Assembly: GCA_004352715.1 (NCBI GenBank)
Contig: SCFE01000071.1
Location: 1,562,584-1,626,583, forward strand
Reading direction: 5' to 3'
Origin: Hofstenia miamia
Taxonomy: Eukaryota > Xenacoelomorpha > Acoela
DNA length: 64,000 bases
The notes under the pieces are model-generated. The model did not search any database and had not been told where the DNA came from. It saw only the letters and a list, made by a program, of their open reading frames with translations. Made by a program: the position numbers and the translations under genes. Below are positions 31,401-43,032 of this stretch, piece by piece; position 1 is the stretch's first letter; each line of letters starts with the position of its first letter.

Positions 31401-31699
31401 GCTACTCCTGAGAATAGTATTACAGCCTTTGTTGTTCATTTTTTGATTTCCTCTCACAATTTTTCTCATTGTACATTTACAGGAAGCTCTTCAGTATATA
31501 AATCAAATAAAGTTATTACTCCTTTGATGCATATCCTTTCTCTATTGTCATTTTTAACAATTATCTCCTATGACTATATGTACTCTTCTTTGTCAACAAT
31601 GGCCTTCACTGTCTTTCTCATGTTTACTTATGATTTATATTCTTGAATATATGCTTTCATGACTTTCTTATCCTTTAGTACTCTCCATCTTGGCATTAT

Positions 31700-34350
31700 C
31701 ATTGAGATTGATTTTTTTGGATGGTGTGCATTTGAGTATTCTCATTTTGATTTGTTGTTCTATCTCTTTATATGTTACATTTTGATCTCCTGTAACTTTT
31801 CCTAGAACTGTTCTGTTAAGCCCTGCCTTTTCAGTTTCATAGTTATGCTGTCTTTTATTTCAAATATTGCAGTGATGCATTCTACATCTACTGCCAATTA
31901 ATTTTATGGCCTAAACAGTTCTTCCAGTTCTGTTTTCATAAATGCTTCTATGAACATTAGTTTCATTGTGTCTACTGTCTGTTCTTCTTGTACCTGTTGG
32001 TAGTTTATATCTAATATTACTTCTAGTCTCTTTTTCATTATCTTTATTAGCCCCTTCCCATTTTTTGATATTGATTCTATCTATCTTTCACATTGTGTTT
32101 TAGTAACCACTTCACATATTTTGAAGTATTCTGTTATTCCACCTTTTCTCATCATCTCTGTGCTTTTTATTACTTTTGTAAATGTGCATCTGTTTTCATT
32201 TCCTTTGTTATTGTTTGCTGTACATTTTTGTTTCTGATAATTTGTGTTATGTCTGCAGTACTTACTATTTTTCTTTTTATGATTTTCCTGGTTGTTATCC
32301 ATGGTTGTCTCTGCAATTGTTTCAATAATGTTTCCAACATTGCACCCACATGTACTTTTTCTTTGGTTCATCAAAAATTGATATTTTGCTAGGGCATATT
32401 CCTGCTTTGTTAGCCATCTCCACTATTGACATTTTCCCCATTGGGCTCTGGTTTATGATGATTCTGCTAATTAGTTTTTCTATCATTTGCATTGGGTTTT
32501 GTGATTTGTCTGCTTACTCAATTTCAACAGCCAGTTCTTTGTGTTTGTGCTTATTGGCAACAGGGCAATTTTGAATTTTTTCACTTTCATCAATTTGTTT
32601 CATGTTTTTCTCAGTTCTTTGTCTTATATTGTGAAGATCTCTAGTATTCATGCTGTCATTTGGAAGCAGATCTCTGGTGTGTTCTTTTCTACAAAGATTT
32701 AACTTTTAAAGTTGTTTTTCACATTCAGTTTGTAAGCTCAGTTTATTTCAGATAACACTACCTCTATTGTTTTGTGGTATTTTCTTGATGGCACCTCTTA
32801 TACTATTGTTGGCCATTCTTCTGGTGTCTTTTTCTGTAACTTCATTCTTCTCCATATGTTCTTTATTTCTTTTAGATGCATTAAGCTGCATTTTATGAAC
32901 AGTGTGTTTGCTTTCTCTACCCCTTCTTCATCCATTGCTTGCTTGATCATTTTTACTTGACTGTATAGGTCTATCACTATGCATGGGTCTACCATGATCC
33001 TGTACACTTGAGCCCAATAATCTAATTGTAAATCAAATTTGATTAATTTGGCTATCATATTCTCCATAGGTTTCTTTTCTCCTATGAATACATTTTGTAC
33101 TTGAATACACATTTTGTATAGAAAGTCTGGTGTGTCTTCCATCAGGGTTTTCACAACTATTAGAATTTGCACTTTTGGTACCTTTGCCATTCCTAGCATT
33201 TGATTAATCTGATTTTCTAAGCTCTGTTTGAATTCTTTTTCTTTCAGTATATGAATTATTGTCAATTTTTTTTATCAATGTTTATCTGTTCTATGTATGC
33301 CATTATATCCCAAGCTGTTGACAATGTGAAGTCTTCATCCAATGTAATGTGCACTGTACTTCTCATATATGGTCTTTCTAGTGTTTCATTCATGTTTATT
33401 TGGATAGCTTATAATCACATTCACCATGGGTCTATTTTCTCCATCTAGCACTATCAGTAATTTTGTGCCCTTGGTCTTCACAATTTTCCTTATATGTGAT
33501 TTTGTTTCTGGCAATAGATTTTTAAATGATTTGTGTATCATTTTTGTTGTGCCCATGAAATAAGGATGCAATGTTTCTCCATCTATTTTCAACATCCTCT
33601 TTTCTTTTCTTTTGATCTTATTGTTCTTTCAGAGGTGGCTTCTGAGGATGCATGTAGCTGAGTAATCCATAACAGTATTCTTGTGCTGGTGCTAGGTTCA
33701 TAGTGCATAGGCTCTGAGCTTATGCTNAATACACATTTTGTATAGAAAGTCTGGTGTGTCTTCCATCAGGGTTTTCACAACTATTAGAATTTGCACTTTT
33801 GGTACCTTTGCCATTCCTAGCATTTGATTAATCTGATTTTCTAAGCTCTGTTTGAATTCTTTTTCTTTCAGTATATGAATTATTGTCAATTTTTTTTATC
33901 AATGTTTATCTGTTCTATGTATGCCATTATATCCCAAGCTGTTGACAATGTGAAGTCTTCATCCAATGTAATGTGCACTGTACTTCTCATATATGGTCTT
34001 TCTAGTGTTTCATTCATGTTTATTTGGATAGCTTATAATCACATTCACCATGGGTCTATTTTCTCCATCTAGCACTATCAGTAATTTTGTGCCCTTGGTC
34101 TTCACAATTTTCCTTATATGTGATTTTGTTTCTGGCAATAGATTTTTAAATGATTTGTGTATCATTTTTGTTGTGCCCATGAAATAAGGATGCAATGTTT
34201 CTCCATCTATTTTCAACATCCTCTTTTCTTTTCTTTTGATCTTATTGTTCTTTCAGAGGTGGCTTCTGAGGATGCATGTAGCTGAGTAATCCATAACAGT
34301 ATTCTTGTGCTGGTGCTAGGTTCATAGTGCATAGGCTCTGAGCTTATGCT
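31700..34350 (-). pseudogene. Gypsy element 1, unrecognised third coding block (ORF3)
   Basis: Minus-strand frames downstream of the integrase (beyond the inserted Maverick) include MLKIDGETLHPYFMGTTKM (33,595-33,386) and a 155-codon frame (33,265-32,798) with KQSLENQINQMLGM. The related copy at 53,216-52,745 has KIDGEMLHPHFKGTGK and KNLENQINETLRM, so the block belongs to this retroelement family. Its place after integrase is that of env in some gypsy elements, but no signal peptide, membrane segment or known env motif was seen. The part 33,728-34,350 repeats 33,104-33,726 exactly and is probably an assembly duplicate. Confidence 0.55.
33104..34350. other. Probable unmerged contig overlap around N 33,727
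   Basis: The 623 bp before the single N (33,104-33,726) are repeated after it (33,728-34,350), after which new sequence begins. This is the pattern of two contigs laid end to end without merging. Confidence 0.85.
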
Positions 34351-34368
34351 AATGGCTTCTACTTAATA

Positions 34369-34663
34369 GTAGTAAGAAGTGGGTCGTAGGACGTGTCACA
34401 AATGACCTTTTGACTTTGGCGAGCATAGATATGATGTAATTGTGTACTTTGACTGTCTGTGTATCTTTGACGTCAGTGGAATATTCTTTTTTGTTGGCGA
34501 ACACATTTGTTTGCAGTTTATTGTTTAAATGTAACCAGTTTTTTTAGAGTTTGAGGAATTTTTGAAAATCCCATGAGATTAGAATTGTTTGCAGTCTATT
34601 GTTCAAAATGTAACATTTTTTATAGACATTAAATAAATAATTTTTAAAATATAAACACATGCT
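34369..34663 (+). repeat. Maverick left inverted terminal repeat
   Basis: Starts gtagtaagaagtgggtc and matches the reverse complement of 47,337-47,624 over its length with scattered differences and small indels, ending near acatgct. Confidence 0.85.
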
Positions 34664-34970
34664 AGTTTAGTAAATTTAATAATACTATTTATTATACAAT
34701 GAGAATGTAGAAATGATTTGTACGTGTTTAATTAATGGTAGATTTCTAGAGATACATCTCATCACTAAGTTGAATAAGTGTAATATTAGATAATGGATGC
34801 ATGTTATGTATAATAATATAATTAGGGATAAAATAACTATATACATTTATTAACAGGTTAATATACAATACTCTAACGAATGTACATGATCAAGAAAATA
34901 TTTAATTTATTGTCTTTGATTTCTCCATCAATAAGCATGAAAATTTTTTATTGATGTTATTTTTTAAAAT

Positions 34971-35300
34971 TTATGCTGCAGAAAATGCATGAAGGAGATT
35001 CTCTCCACACAACTTAAAGTTTGAGGTATCTACATCTATATGTGGAGTCAATCCAAAACATGTGTTACAAGTGCACTGTCCTTGTGAAGGTTGAAACTGA
35101 ACATGTAAAATTTTGTTGTTTGAAAGTGGTATATGTTCATAATTCACGAGCTTATCAATATTTTGCAAAACACACATCTTGTGTTCAATTGCTGAAAAAT
35201 TCCGTAAACTGCTATCAAAGCTGCATTTGAGAAATACGTTAGTTGTCATCTCCAAAATTTTTAACAGTATTTTTAATATATCTATAAAATTTATAAACAA
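34971..35300 (-). CDS. Unrecognised 109-codon frame in the Maverick
   Basis: Minus-strand frame between the left inverted end and the ATPase fragment, with a cysteine cluster (QCTCNTCFGL). A truncated repeat at 35,924-36,241 is explained by the contig overlap. It could be a small Maverick accessory protein or chance; no family recognised. Confidence 0.25.
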   Translation of the reverse strand: MFINFIDILKILLKILEMTTNVFLKCSFDSSLRNFSAIEHKMCVLQNIDKLVNYEHIPLSNNKILHVQFQPSQGQCTCNTCFGLTPHIDVDTSNFKLCGENLLHAFSAA

Positions 35301-36978
35301 AGAGTTTTTGTGATTGGCTACTTTTTACATTTGACAGTGTACATATATGGTAATGTATTAATGATGAAACTTGTGGCTGTACTTAAATTTTGTGTTAAAT
35401 TATTTAACATGTTAATGCTTTGTGTGTTTAGTTTCTGCCCTTGCAATATTTATTTTTTCCTCTTTATAAATATATATTCTACATCATAAAGAGAATCATT
35501 GTAAAGAGAATATGTCGTCAACATTTAATGTTGTTCCAAAAGGGAATACTAGGAAAATGTGATGTCTGAAAATTATGTTAAGAACAGTCTAATTATTTTT
35601 GATGATTTTGTCGAGGAATGTTTGAATTCAAAAATTTTTGCTAATTTAGTTATAGCCAGAAGACATTTAAATTGTGGTATTATATTAATTACACATACTA
35701 TATTTTGAAAAGGACGCTATTCAACTCTAATTCAAAAATTTGGATTGATCGTGGAAGTGAATTCAGAGGTGAATTTTTCAATTTTTGTAAAAGAAATAAA
35801 ATTATATTGTATACTACAAATGCAAACATGAAGGCTGTATGCGCAGAAAGAGCTAAAAGGAGTCTAAAGGAAATTCTATTTAAATATATACAATTTACCA
35901 ACAACTTTGAATGTGTAGATAACCTACAACAAACAGTTAACGTATTGAATTCCCATGTGAATGGTACAATTGGAATGACTCCGAATTCTGTGAGAAAAAA
36001 AACACATACCATATTTGATTGAAAAATTAATGAGTGTNTGAACATGTAAAATTTTGTTGTTTGAAAGTGGTATATGTTCATAATTCACGAGCTTATCAAT
36101 ATTTTGCAAAACACACATCTTGTGTTCAATTGCTGAAAAATTCCGTAAACTGCTATCAAAGCTGCATTTGAGAAATACGTTAGTTGTCATCTCCAAAATT
36201 TTTAACAGTATTTTTAATATATCTATAAAATTTATAAACAAAGAGTTTTTGTGATTGGCTACTTTTTACATTTGACAGTGTACATATATGGTAATGTATT
36301 AATGATGAAACTTGTGGCTGTACTTAAATTTTGTGTTAAATTATTTAACATGTTAATGCTTTGTGTGTTTAGTTTCTGCCCTTGCAATATTTATTTTTTC
36401 CTCTTTATAAATATATATTCTACATCATAAAGAGAATCATTGTAAAGAGAATATGTCGTCAACATTTAATGTTGTTCCAAAAGGGAATACTAGGAAAATG
36501 TGATGTCTGAAAATTATGTTAAGAACAGTCTAATTATTTTTGATGATTTTGTCGAGGAATGTTTGAATTCAAAAATTTTTGCTAATTTAGTTATAGCCAG
36601 AAGACATTTAAATTGTGGTATTATATTAATTACACATACTATATTTTGAAAAGGACGCTATTCAACTCTAATTCAAAAATTTGGATTGATCGTGGAAGTG
36701 AATTCAGAGGTGAATTTTTCAATTTTTGTAAAAGAAATAAAATTATATTGTATACTACAAATGCAAACATGAAGGCTGTATGCGCAGAAAGAGCTAAAAG
36801 GAGTCTAAAGGAAATTCTATTTAAATATATACAATTTACCAACAACTTTGAATGTGTAGATAACCTACAACAAACAGTTAACGTATTGAATTCCCATGTG
36901 AATGGTACAATTGGAATGACTCCGAATTCTGTGAGAAAAAAAACACATACCATATTTGATTGAAAAATTAATGAGTGT
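35098..36978. other. Probable unmerged contig overlap around N 36,038
   Basis: 35,098-36,037 (940 bp) recurs as 36,039-36,978. Confidence 0.85.
35571..35699 (+). pseudogene. Maverick packaging ATPase fragment
   Basis: The frame reads SLIIFDDFVEEC and IARRHLNCGIILITH, the Walker B (IIFDD) and following sensor region of the FtsK/HerA-type ATPase encoded by Mavericks and related viruses, which would pump DNA into capsids. The Walker A part is absent. Only a few codons later the sequence becomes integrase, so an internal deletion has joined two genes. A repeat at 36,512-36,640 is an assembly copy. Confidence 0.7.
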
Positions 36979-38189
36979 TAATGCATGTTGCCAACAAAAA
37001 GCATTATTTCATAATGGTGACTTAGTTAGAATTTCAAAGTCAGACCATACTTTTAGAAGAGGATAATTACCGCAATTTCAAAATGAGGTTTTCAAAATCA
37101 ACAAAGTGTTTTGCTACAATTCCTGTTACATATGAAATAAAGCCAATCAGTGACGGGGAAATAATTTCAGGAAAATTTTATAACCATGAATTAACACGAG
37201 ATATTAGGAAACGTTCATGGACTAGATTACTAGAATAGATTAGTATAAATATGGAACGAATAAACAAACAGATCATTCAGTATGGAGCAATACAGGGTGG
37301 GCCATAAGTCGCCCACCAAAGGATTTGAAATAATTCTGACAGTAACAAACATTATTTATTAAAACCAAGCTTAACANGAATTCAAAAATTTTTGCTAATT
37401 TAGTTATAGCCAGAAGACATTTAAATTGTGGTATTATATTAATTACACATACTATATTTTGAAAAGGACGCTATTCAACTCTAATTCAAAAATTTGGATT
37501 GATCGTGGAAGTGAATTCAGAGGTGAATTTTTCAATTTTTGTAAAAGAAATAAAATTATATTGTATACTACAAATGCAAACATGAAGGCTGTATGCGCAG
37601 AAAGAGCTAAAAGGAGTCTAAAGGAAATTCTATTTAAATATATACAATTTACCAACAACTTTGAATGTGTAGATAACCTACAACAAACAGTTAACGTATT
37701 GAATTCCCATGTGAATGGTACAATTGGAATGACTCCGAATTCTGTGAGAAAAAAAACACATACCATATTTGATTGAAAAATTAATGAGTGTTAATGCATG
37801 TTGCCAACAAAAAGCATTATTTCATAATGGTGACTTAGTTAGAATTTCAAAGTCAGACCATACTTTTAGAAGAGGATAATTACCGCAATTTCAAAATGAG
37901 GTTTTCAAAATCAACAAAGTGTTTTGCTACAATTCCTGTTACATATGAAATAAAGCCAATCAGTGACGGGGAAATAATTTCAGGAAAATTTTATAACCAT
38001 GAATTAACACGAGATATTAGGAAACGTTCATGGACTAGATTACTAGAATAGATTAGTATAAATATGGAACGAATAAACAAACAGATCATTCAGTATGGAG
38101 CAATACAGGGTGGGCCATAAGTCGCGCACCAAAGGATTTGAAATAATTCTGACAGTAACAAACATTATTTATTAAAACCAAGCTTAACA
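36565..38189. other. Probable unmerged contig overlap around N 37,377
   Basis: 36,565-37,376 (812 bp) recurs as 37,378-38,189 with one visible base difference (gcccacc versus gcgcacc) near a contig end. Confidence 0.85.
36613..37238 (+). pseudogene. Maverick integrase, C-terminal part
   Basis: The frame reads IWIDRGSEFRGEFFNF and TTNANMKAVCAERAKRSLKEI, the second half of the retroviral-type (rve) integrase core, with the catalytic D in IDRGSEF and a conserved E in CAERAKRS. After a TGA at about 36,961 the chromodomain-like tail follows in other frames (GDLVRISKSDHTFRRG, then a GKFYNHELTR block near the end), as in Maverick integrases, which insert the element. The zinc finger and first catalytic D are lost to the deletion. 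The copies at 35,672-36,022 and 37,426-38,051 are assembly duplicates. Confidence 0.8.
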
Positions 38190-39419
38190 AATATACTGAA
38201 AAACACTTTGTACACGCTCATACAATCATACAATTCCAGTAGATGTTCAAAATTTCCATAAACTTTATCAAGTAACTCACTGTTTCCATCTATATTATTG
38301 CACCCATGAATTATCTGCTGGCAAAGATGGTCGATACCTGCAATTCTTGTAGAGTAGACTATTTGTTTGAGATGGCCCCAAAAATAAAAATCCATAGGGG
38401 TTAGGTCAGGTGATCTTGCCGCCCATTTTACCATGCCTCTTTGTCCAATCCAATTTTCAAAATTACTGCTCAACCAATTTCTCACAATCGTTGCATAATG
38501 AGGCGGAGCACCATCTTGCATAAACCAAAGGGGTTTTCCTTCACCGATGCACTCCAGCTGTGGCATGAGAGCATTTTGTAGCATTTTTAAATACAACTCG
38601 GCAGTTACTGTCTCGTTTAAAAAGAATGGTCCCAAAACATGACTCTTCCAAAGTCCGCACTGCACTACCACTTTTGGACATGAGTGCTCTTTAGTAGGAT
38701 ACATCCAATGAGGGTTTTCGCGTAAATAGTAACGACAGTTTTGTTTATTCACTTCGCCATTCACAAAGAAGTTGGCTTCATCGCTGAACAAAACATCATG
38801 GTTCACAAAATTTGGATTCTCAATCAGCTTATCTTTAAACCAAGTAGCCATCTGAAGTCGTCAATCTGCATCATCCCCGTATAGCCTGTTCAATTGTTGC
38901 AATTTGTAGGGATGAAATTTTTTGTCTTTTATGATACGTCTCATGGTGCTTCTTGGGACACTGAGCTCAGTAGACGATTGTCTCAATGATTTCATTAGAT
39001 TGTGTTCAACTTTTTCAATGACGCGTGTTTGTATTTCGTCAGACACTCTTGGAGGACCACTTCTTGGTTTGTCTATGACATTACCTGTTTCACGAAATTT
39101 CAATATCACACGCCCTACTGTCATATGTGAGATGGGCTCACGATCAGGATAACTTCGATTAAACTTCTTGGCAACAGATCGATTAGTGGCGCCAACGGCA
39201 CCAGACATGAACACCAGTTCAACTCGTTCATCAATTGTTAAAAGCATGCCTGAAATGAAAATAAAAATTTTTAAGAGGCAAAGCAATAATTATAGCAATT
39301 GATAAATGCATAAAAGAAGATGTATCACATACCGAAAGAAAAGAAAATATATTCTACCACGCAGATTTTACAGTTTCATATCACTTAATTCTTTGGTGCC
39401 CGACTTGTGGCCCACCCTG
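38106..39419 (-). mobile_element. DD41D-like mariner element in the PX gene
   Basis: Ends cagggtgggccataagtcg and, reversed, cagggtgggccacaagtcg are inverted and flanked by TA at 38,104-38,105 and 39,420-39,421. The 1,314-bp element carries one transposase gene on the minus strand. Partial repeats at 37,29x-37,376 and 39,574-40,306 come from contig overlaps. Confidence 0.92.
38165..39247 (-). pseudogene. Mariner transposase with a single in-frame TGA
   Basis: From Met 39,247 the frame encodes a paired helix-turn-helix DNA-binding half (RSVAKKFNRSYPDREPISH…, VPRSTMRRIIKDKKFHPYK) and, after one TGA at about 38,869, the catalytic half with LFSDEANFFV, FMQDGAPPHY and SPDLTPMDFYFWG. I count 40 residues between the second and third D, close to the DD41D grouping of Tc1/mariner elements, which move by cut-and-paste at TA. 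The TGA stands where relatives have arginine (CGA to TGA is one transition). A GT…cattttcag intron-like segment precedes the Met, suggesting a 5' intron. Apart from that stop the frame is intact. Confidence 0.88.
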
Positions 39420-40459
39420 TATTACAGTGAACAGGCAAGTGGTCGAAATTATTTCAGCAATACTCGTCAGAAAGGCTTTGGCATTGTGAAATCATTGGAA
39501 CGTATTGCTATACCACTAGTAGTGAAAATAATACCACAATTGGGGATTTTCAGTAAAATTTAAATTTAAATANCTCTTTAGTAGGATACATCCAATGAGG
39601 GTTTTCGCGTAAATAGTAACGACAGTTTTGTTTATTCACTTCGCCATTCACAAAGAAGTTGGCTTCATCGCTGAACAAAACATCATGGTTCACAAAATTT
39701 GGATTCTCAATCAGCTTATCTTTAAACCAAGTAGCCATCTGAAGTCGTCAATCTGCATCATCCCCGTATAGCCTGTTCAATTGTTGCAATTTGTAGGGAT
39801 GAAATTTTTTGTCTTTTATGATACGTCTCATGGTGCTTCTTGGGACACTGAGCTCAGTAGACGATTGTCTCAATGATTTCATTAGATTGTGTTCAACTTT
39901 TTCAATGACGCGTGTTTGTATTTCGTCAGACACTCTTGGAGGACCACTTCTTGGTTTGTCTATGACATTACCTGTTTCACGAAATTTCAATATCACACGC
40001 CCTACTGTCATATGTGAGATGGGCTCACGATCAGGATAACTTCGATTAAACTTCTTGGCAACAGATCGATTAGTGGCGCCAACGGCACCAGACATGAACA
40101 CCAGTTCAACTCGTTCATCAATTGTTAAAAGCATGCCTGAAATGAAAATAAAAATTTTTAAGAGGCAAAGCAATAATTATAGCAATTGATAAATGCATAA
40201 AAGAAGATGTATCACATACCGAAAGAAAAGAAAATATATTCTACCACGCAGATTTTACAGTTTCATATCACTTAATTCTTTGGTGCCCGACTTGTGGCCC
40301 ACCCTGTATTACAGTGAACAGGCAAGTGGTCGAAATTATTTCAGCAATACTCGTCAGAAAGGCTTTGGCATTGTGAAATCATTGGAACGTATTGCTATAC
40401 CACTAGTAGTGAAAATAATACCACAATTGGGGATTTTCAGTAAAATTTAAATTTAAATA
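38687..40459. other. Probable unmerged contig overlap around N 39,573
   Basis: 38,687-39,572 (886 bp) recurs as 39,574-40,459. The break falls just inside the foldback MITE, a structure likely to stop assembly. Confidence 0.88.
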
Positions 40460-40783
40460 TTTTTAGCTAAAAATGTTCAATTTAGTTTAAATTCTTTAAA
40501 AATGAAGCGACCATTAAAAAATATTTGCTAATTTTTGCAGAATTTACTTTCTCTTTCGTGTTTAGATGATGTCACTACCTTTTGAATAATAAAACTATTA
40601 CTTTGTAAGATTAAATTCTGGAAAATCTAAAGGTAGTGACATCATCAGAACACAAAAGAGACAGTGAATTCTGCAAAAATTAGAAAATATTTTTTAATGG
40701 TCGCTTCATTTTTAAAAAATTTAAACTAAATTGAACATTTTTAGCTAAAAATATTTAAATTTAAATTTTACTGAAAATCCCCC
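40430..40783. mobile_element. Foldback MITE in the PX gene
   Basis: Begins gggattttcagtaaaattta and ends with its reverse complement; the arms pair along most of the length (including gatgatgtcactacc against ggtagtgacatcatc) with a loop of about 50 bp. Flanking attg occurs at 40,426-40,429 and 40,784-40,787, a probable 4-bp target duplication. No coding capacity; superfamily not assigned. Confidence 0.88.
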
Positions 40784-41165
40784 ATTGAAAAATGTTATTA
40801 CTAATGTCGGTGAAGGAATTTTGGATTAAGCAATTTCAGGTGTAAATGGCATAGTCTCTGGTGATAATGTAAACAAATTGGTAAAACGCAGAATTGGAAA
40901 TGTTGCAAAAAACACAGTAAACAAGCAATCTAAGAAACAACATAAAGGAATTAGTCAAAATGGTAATGGAATATCTACATCTGATAGAATAACAAAAACT
41001 ATCAAAACAGGACGTGGTGTTAAACAATTTTTGGTCAATGCACAAAGTAGGCGTAAACATGATAGTTTGAAACAAAAAATGCCTAGAATAAAAAAAACTG
41101 ATAATTTAAAAACTTAGTACAAATGCACACTTTCATTGGGAATTGTTATTAGTTCAAGTAGAGTC

Positions 41166-42299
41166 ATGAGCACCTTCACACATTCGTTTTTGGACATTTT
41201 TGAACAAAATAAAGTTTTGGTAAACTTCAATGGTGGTAGCAGACAAAAATATTTCCCAATATCAGGGTCCCAATGATTGAATTAAATTTTGGTTCAGAAC
41301 AAAATGAATGCATTGATTTACAAAGTATACAGTTGGCTATATCAGTCAAAATTTTATGCAATGATCTTATCTGGGATGTTACTTATGCTACTAAACGGAA
41401 TCATGTTTGTCTAGTAAACAACCCCCTACATTCATTATTTAGTCATTATAATCTTTATGCTAATGGAGTTTTAATACAAACAGGTGATGCAGTTTGGCCA
41501 ACAGAACTATTAAAGAGTGCAGCACAAGAAAACTCAATTTTAACACAAAGGGGATATTATTTTGAAAAACGTCCTGATCAATCTATGGATAAGTGTAATA
41601 GCTAAGATGAACAATTTCAGCGTTTGGCTCTAACACAGACAAGCAAAGTTTTAAACCTCTATGGATCTGTAGCTGTTGATTTTTTTCAAAACGAAAATTA
41701 TTGATACCAGGAGTTAGCCTTCATCTCAAACTTTTACGATCATTGGATAATTTTCACTAATTTCCACTAATTCTACCATTACCCCTGCTGTATACTACAA
41801 AACAGAAATTACAGATGCGACATCGAGTCTAAGGAAGCTATAGAAAGTGTGCATCTGGCAATTGAAAAAATGTTGTTAACAACACCAGCAACATACCACT
41901 TTATGCGAATTCTCACAAGAACATTTATTATTCCGCCTGGTCAAAACTCTCTAACAAAAGAAAATGTATTTTCAAATGAACCGATTCGACGTATTGCTCT
42001 AGCACTTATTCCCAATCTACAATTTACAGGAACACCCGACTCAAACCCATTCTCATATAGATTTAGATGTCTGCGCTAAGTTACTATAACACGGGGTGGA
42101 TCGAATATTGCATTCACACCAATGAACGTGGGTGAAAATAATTATGCACAAGCATACTTTCATTCTGTAAAGGCGTTGGGTTTGAATGACGTAACTGGTA
42201 TGCCATACTCAGATTATAATAAGTATGCAATTATGGTTTTTGATTTAACCAGTATTGCGGAGGCAAATAATGAGGTACTCTACCCCGAATTAAGTGGTG
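41166..42299 (+). pseudogene. Maverick major capsid protein (double jelly-roll), broken
   Basis: An N-terminal frame from ATG 41,166 (SFLDIFEQ…YFPISGS) shifts at about 41,273 into IELNFGSEQNECIDLQSIQL and NNPLHSLFSHYNLYANG, which are the conserved MCP blocks. Stops at 41,603 and in 41,610-41,800 precede FIIPPGQNSLTKENVFSNEP and FTPMNVGENN. Family members form the capsid hexons of Mavericks/adintoviruses. The last part stops at an N (42,300), after which an extra contig is spliced in; the true continuation is probably 43,007 onward. Confidence 0.75.
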
Positions 42300-42300
42300 N

Positions 42301-43005
42301 TCGAAGCAATAACTCAATACATAGTTTTACTACGCATTTGGAAAGACCAATCTATAATGCTTCTCATGTGGCTTTGCTAAATATCACATTTCCCATAGGA
42401 TTCAATAATATACAAGATCAATCGTGGAGCTTTATCAATGCAAATGGAAATAAACGTGGTATTTATGTGAAGGGTGTTCATGTGAATAAGATAGAAGATG
42501 TGTTTAGCTTTGTTAACCAAGTCTTAATGAGAATTGACTTGACAGTTGTTAAATCTGAAACAAATGACGAAAATAGTTTTGAAAAACTATTTAGTACTTT
42601 TTCACAAAATTTGCCAATGATTACAACAGTACTGAAATTGGATTTTGAAATCAGCAGTGGAAGAGTAGTCATAAAAAATGAAGCACCTTATGAATTTCAA
42701 TTAAATCAGGTAGGTGAAATTTTGGGTTTTGAACGTCACTATTGAATAGTCAATGGTTTGAACACTGCTAAATATAGTTTTGATATTTTAAGTGGACTGC
42801 ATAATAATGTAATTTATACTGGTATAGTTACTTGTCAACATTATCAGAGTTGTAGCATCCCATTATTGGATCAAATACCCTTATTCACAGTATATAGCGT
42901 AAATGATCAGCCATTAATCATTTATGAAAAGACTCATATAATTTATAAACCAACTTCAAAGTCATTCATTGATAGAATTACAATTAGCTTCCATACATCA
43001 AATGG
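42301..43005. other. Probable misplaced duplicate contig between two Ns
   Basis: This 705-bp block between N 42,300 and N 43,006 is the same as 44,033-44,737 (penton gene) and interrupts the end of the capsid gene. It is more likely a contig placed twice than a real duplication. Confidence 0.85.
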
Positions 43006-43032
43006 NGGAAAATTATAAAAGACTAGAAAGAA

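Larger units (their letters stand above)
38095..41117 (+). pseudogene. Maverick PX-like protein, split by two insertions
   Basis: An ATG at 38,095 opens a frame that is interrupted after three codons and part of a fourth by a mariner element. It resumes at 39,422 (assembly copy 40,309) with NYFSNTRQKGFGIVKSL, is interrupted at 40,430 by a foldback MITE, and resumes at 40,788 with NVGEGILD, a stop, then KRRIGNVAKN to 41,117. The QKGFGI block after a tyrosine-rich start and the basic, lysine-rich tail resemble the PX/pX-like virion protein of Mavericks and adintoviruses. Both insertions fit without disturbing the frame, so they hit a reading frame already in this form. Confidence 0.65.

Noticed and set aside
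35672-37776. Tandem triplication of a Maverick integrase
   Set aside because: Copies are identical and each boundary coincides with a single N; unmerged contig overlap explains it.
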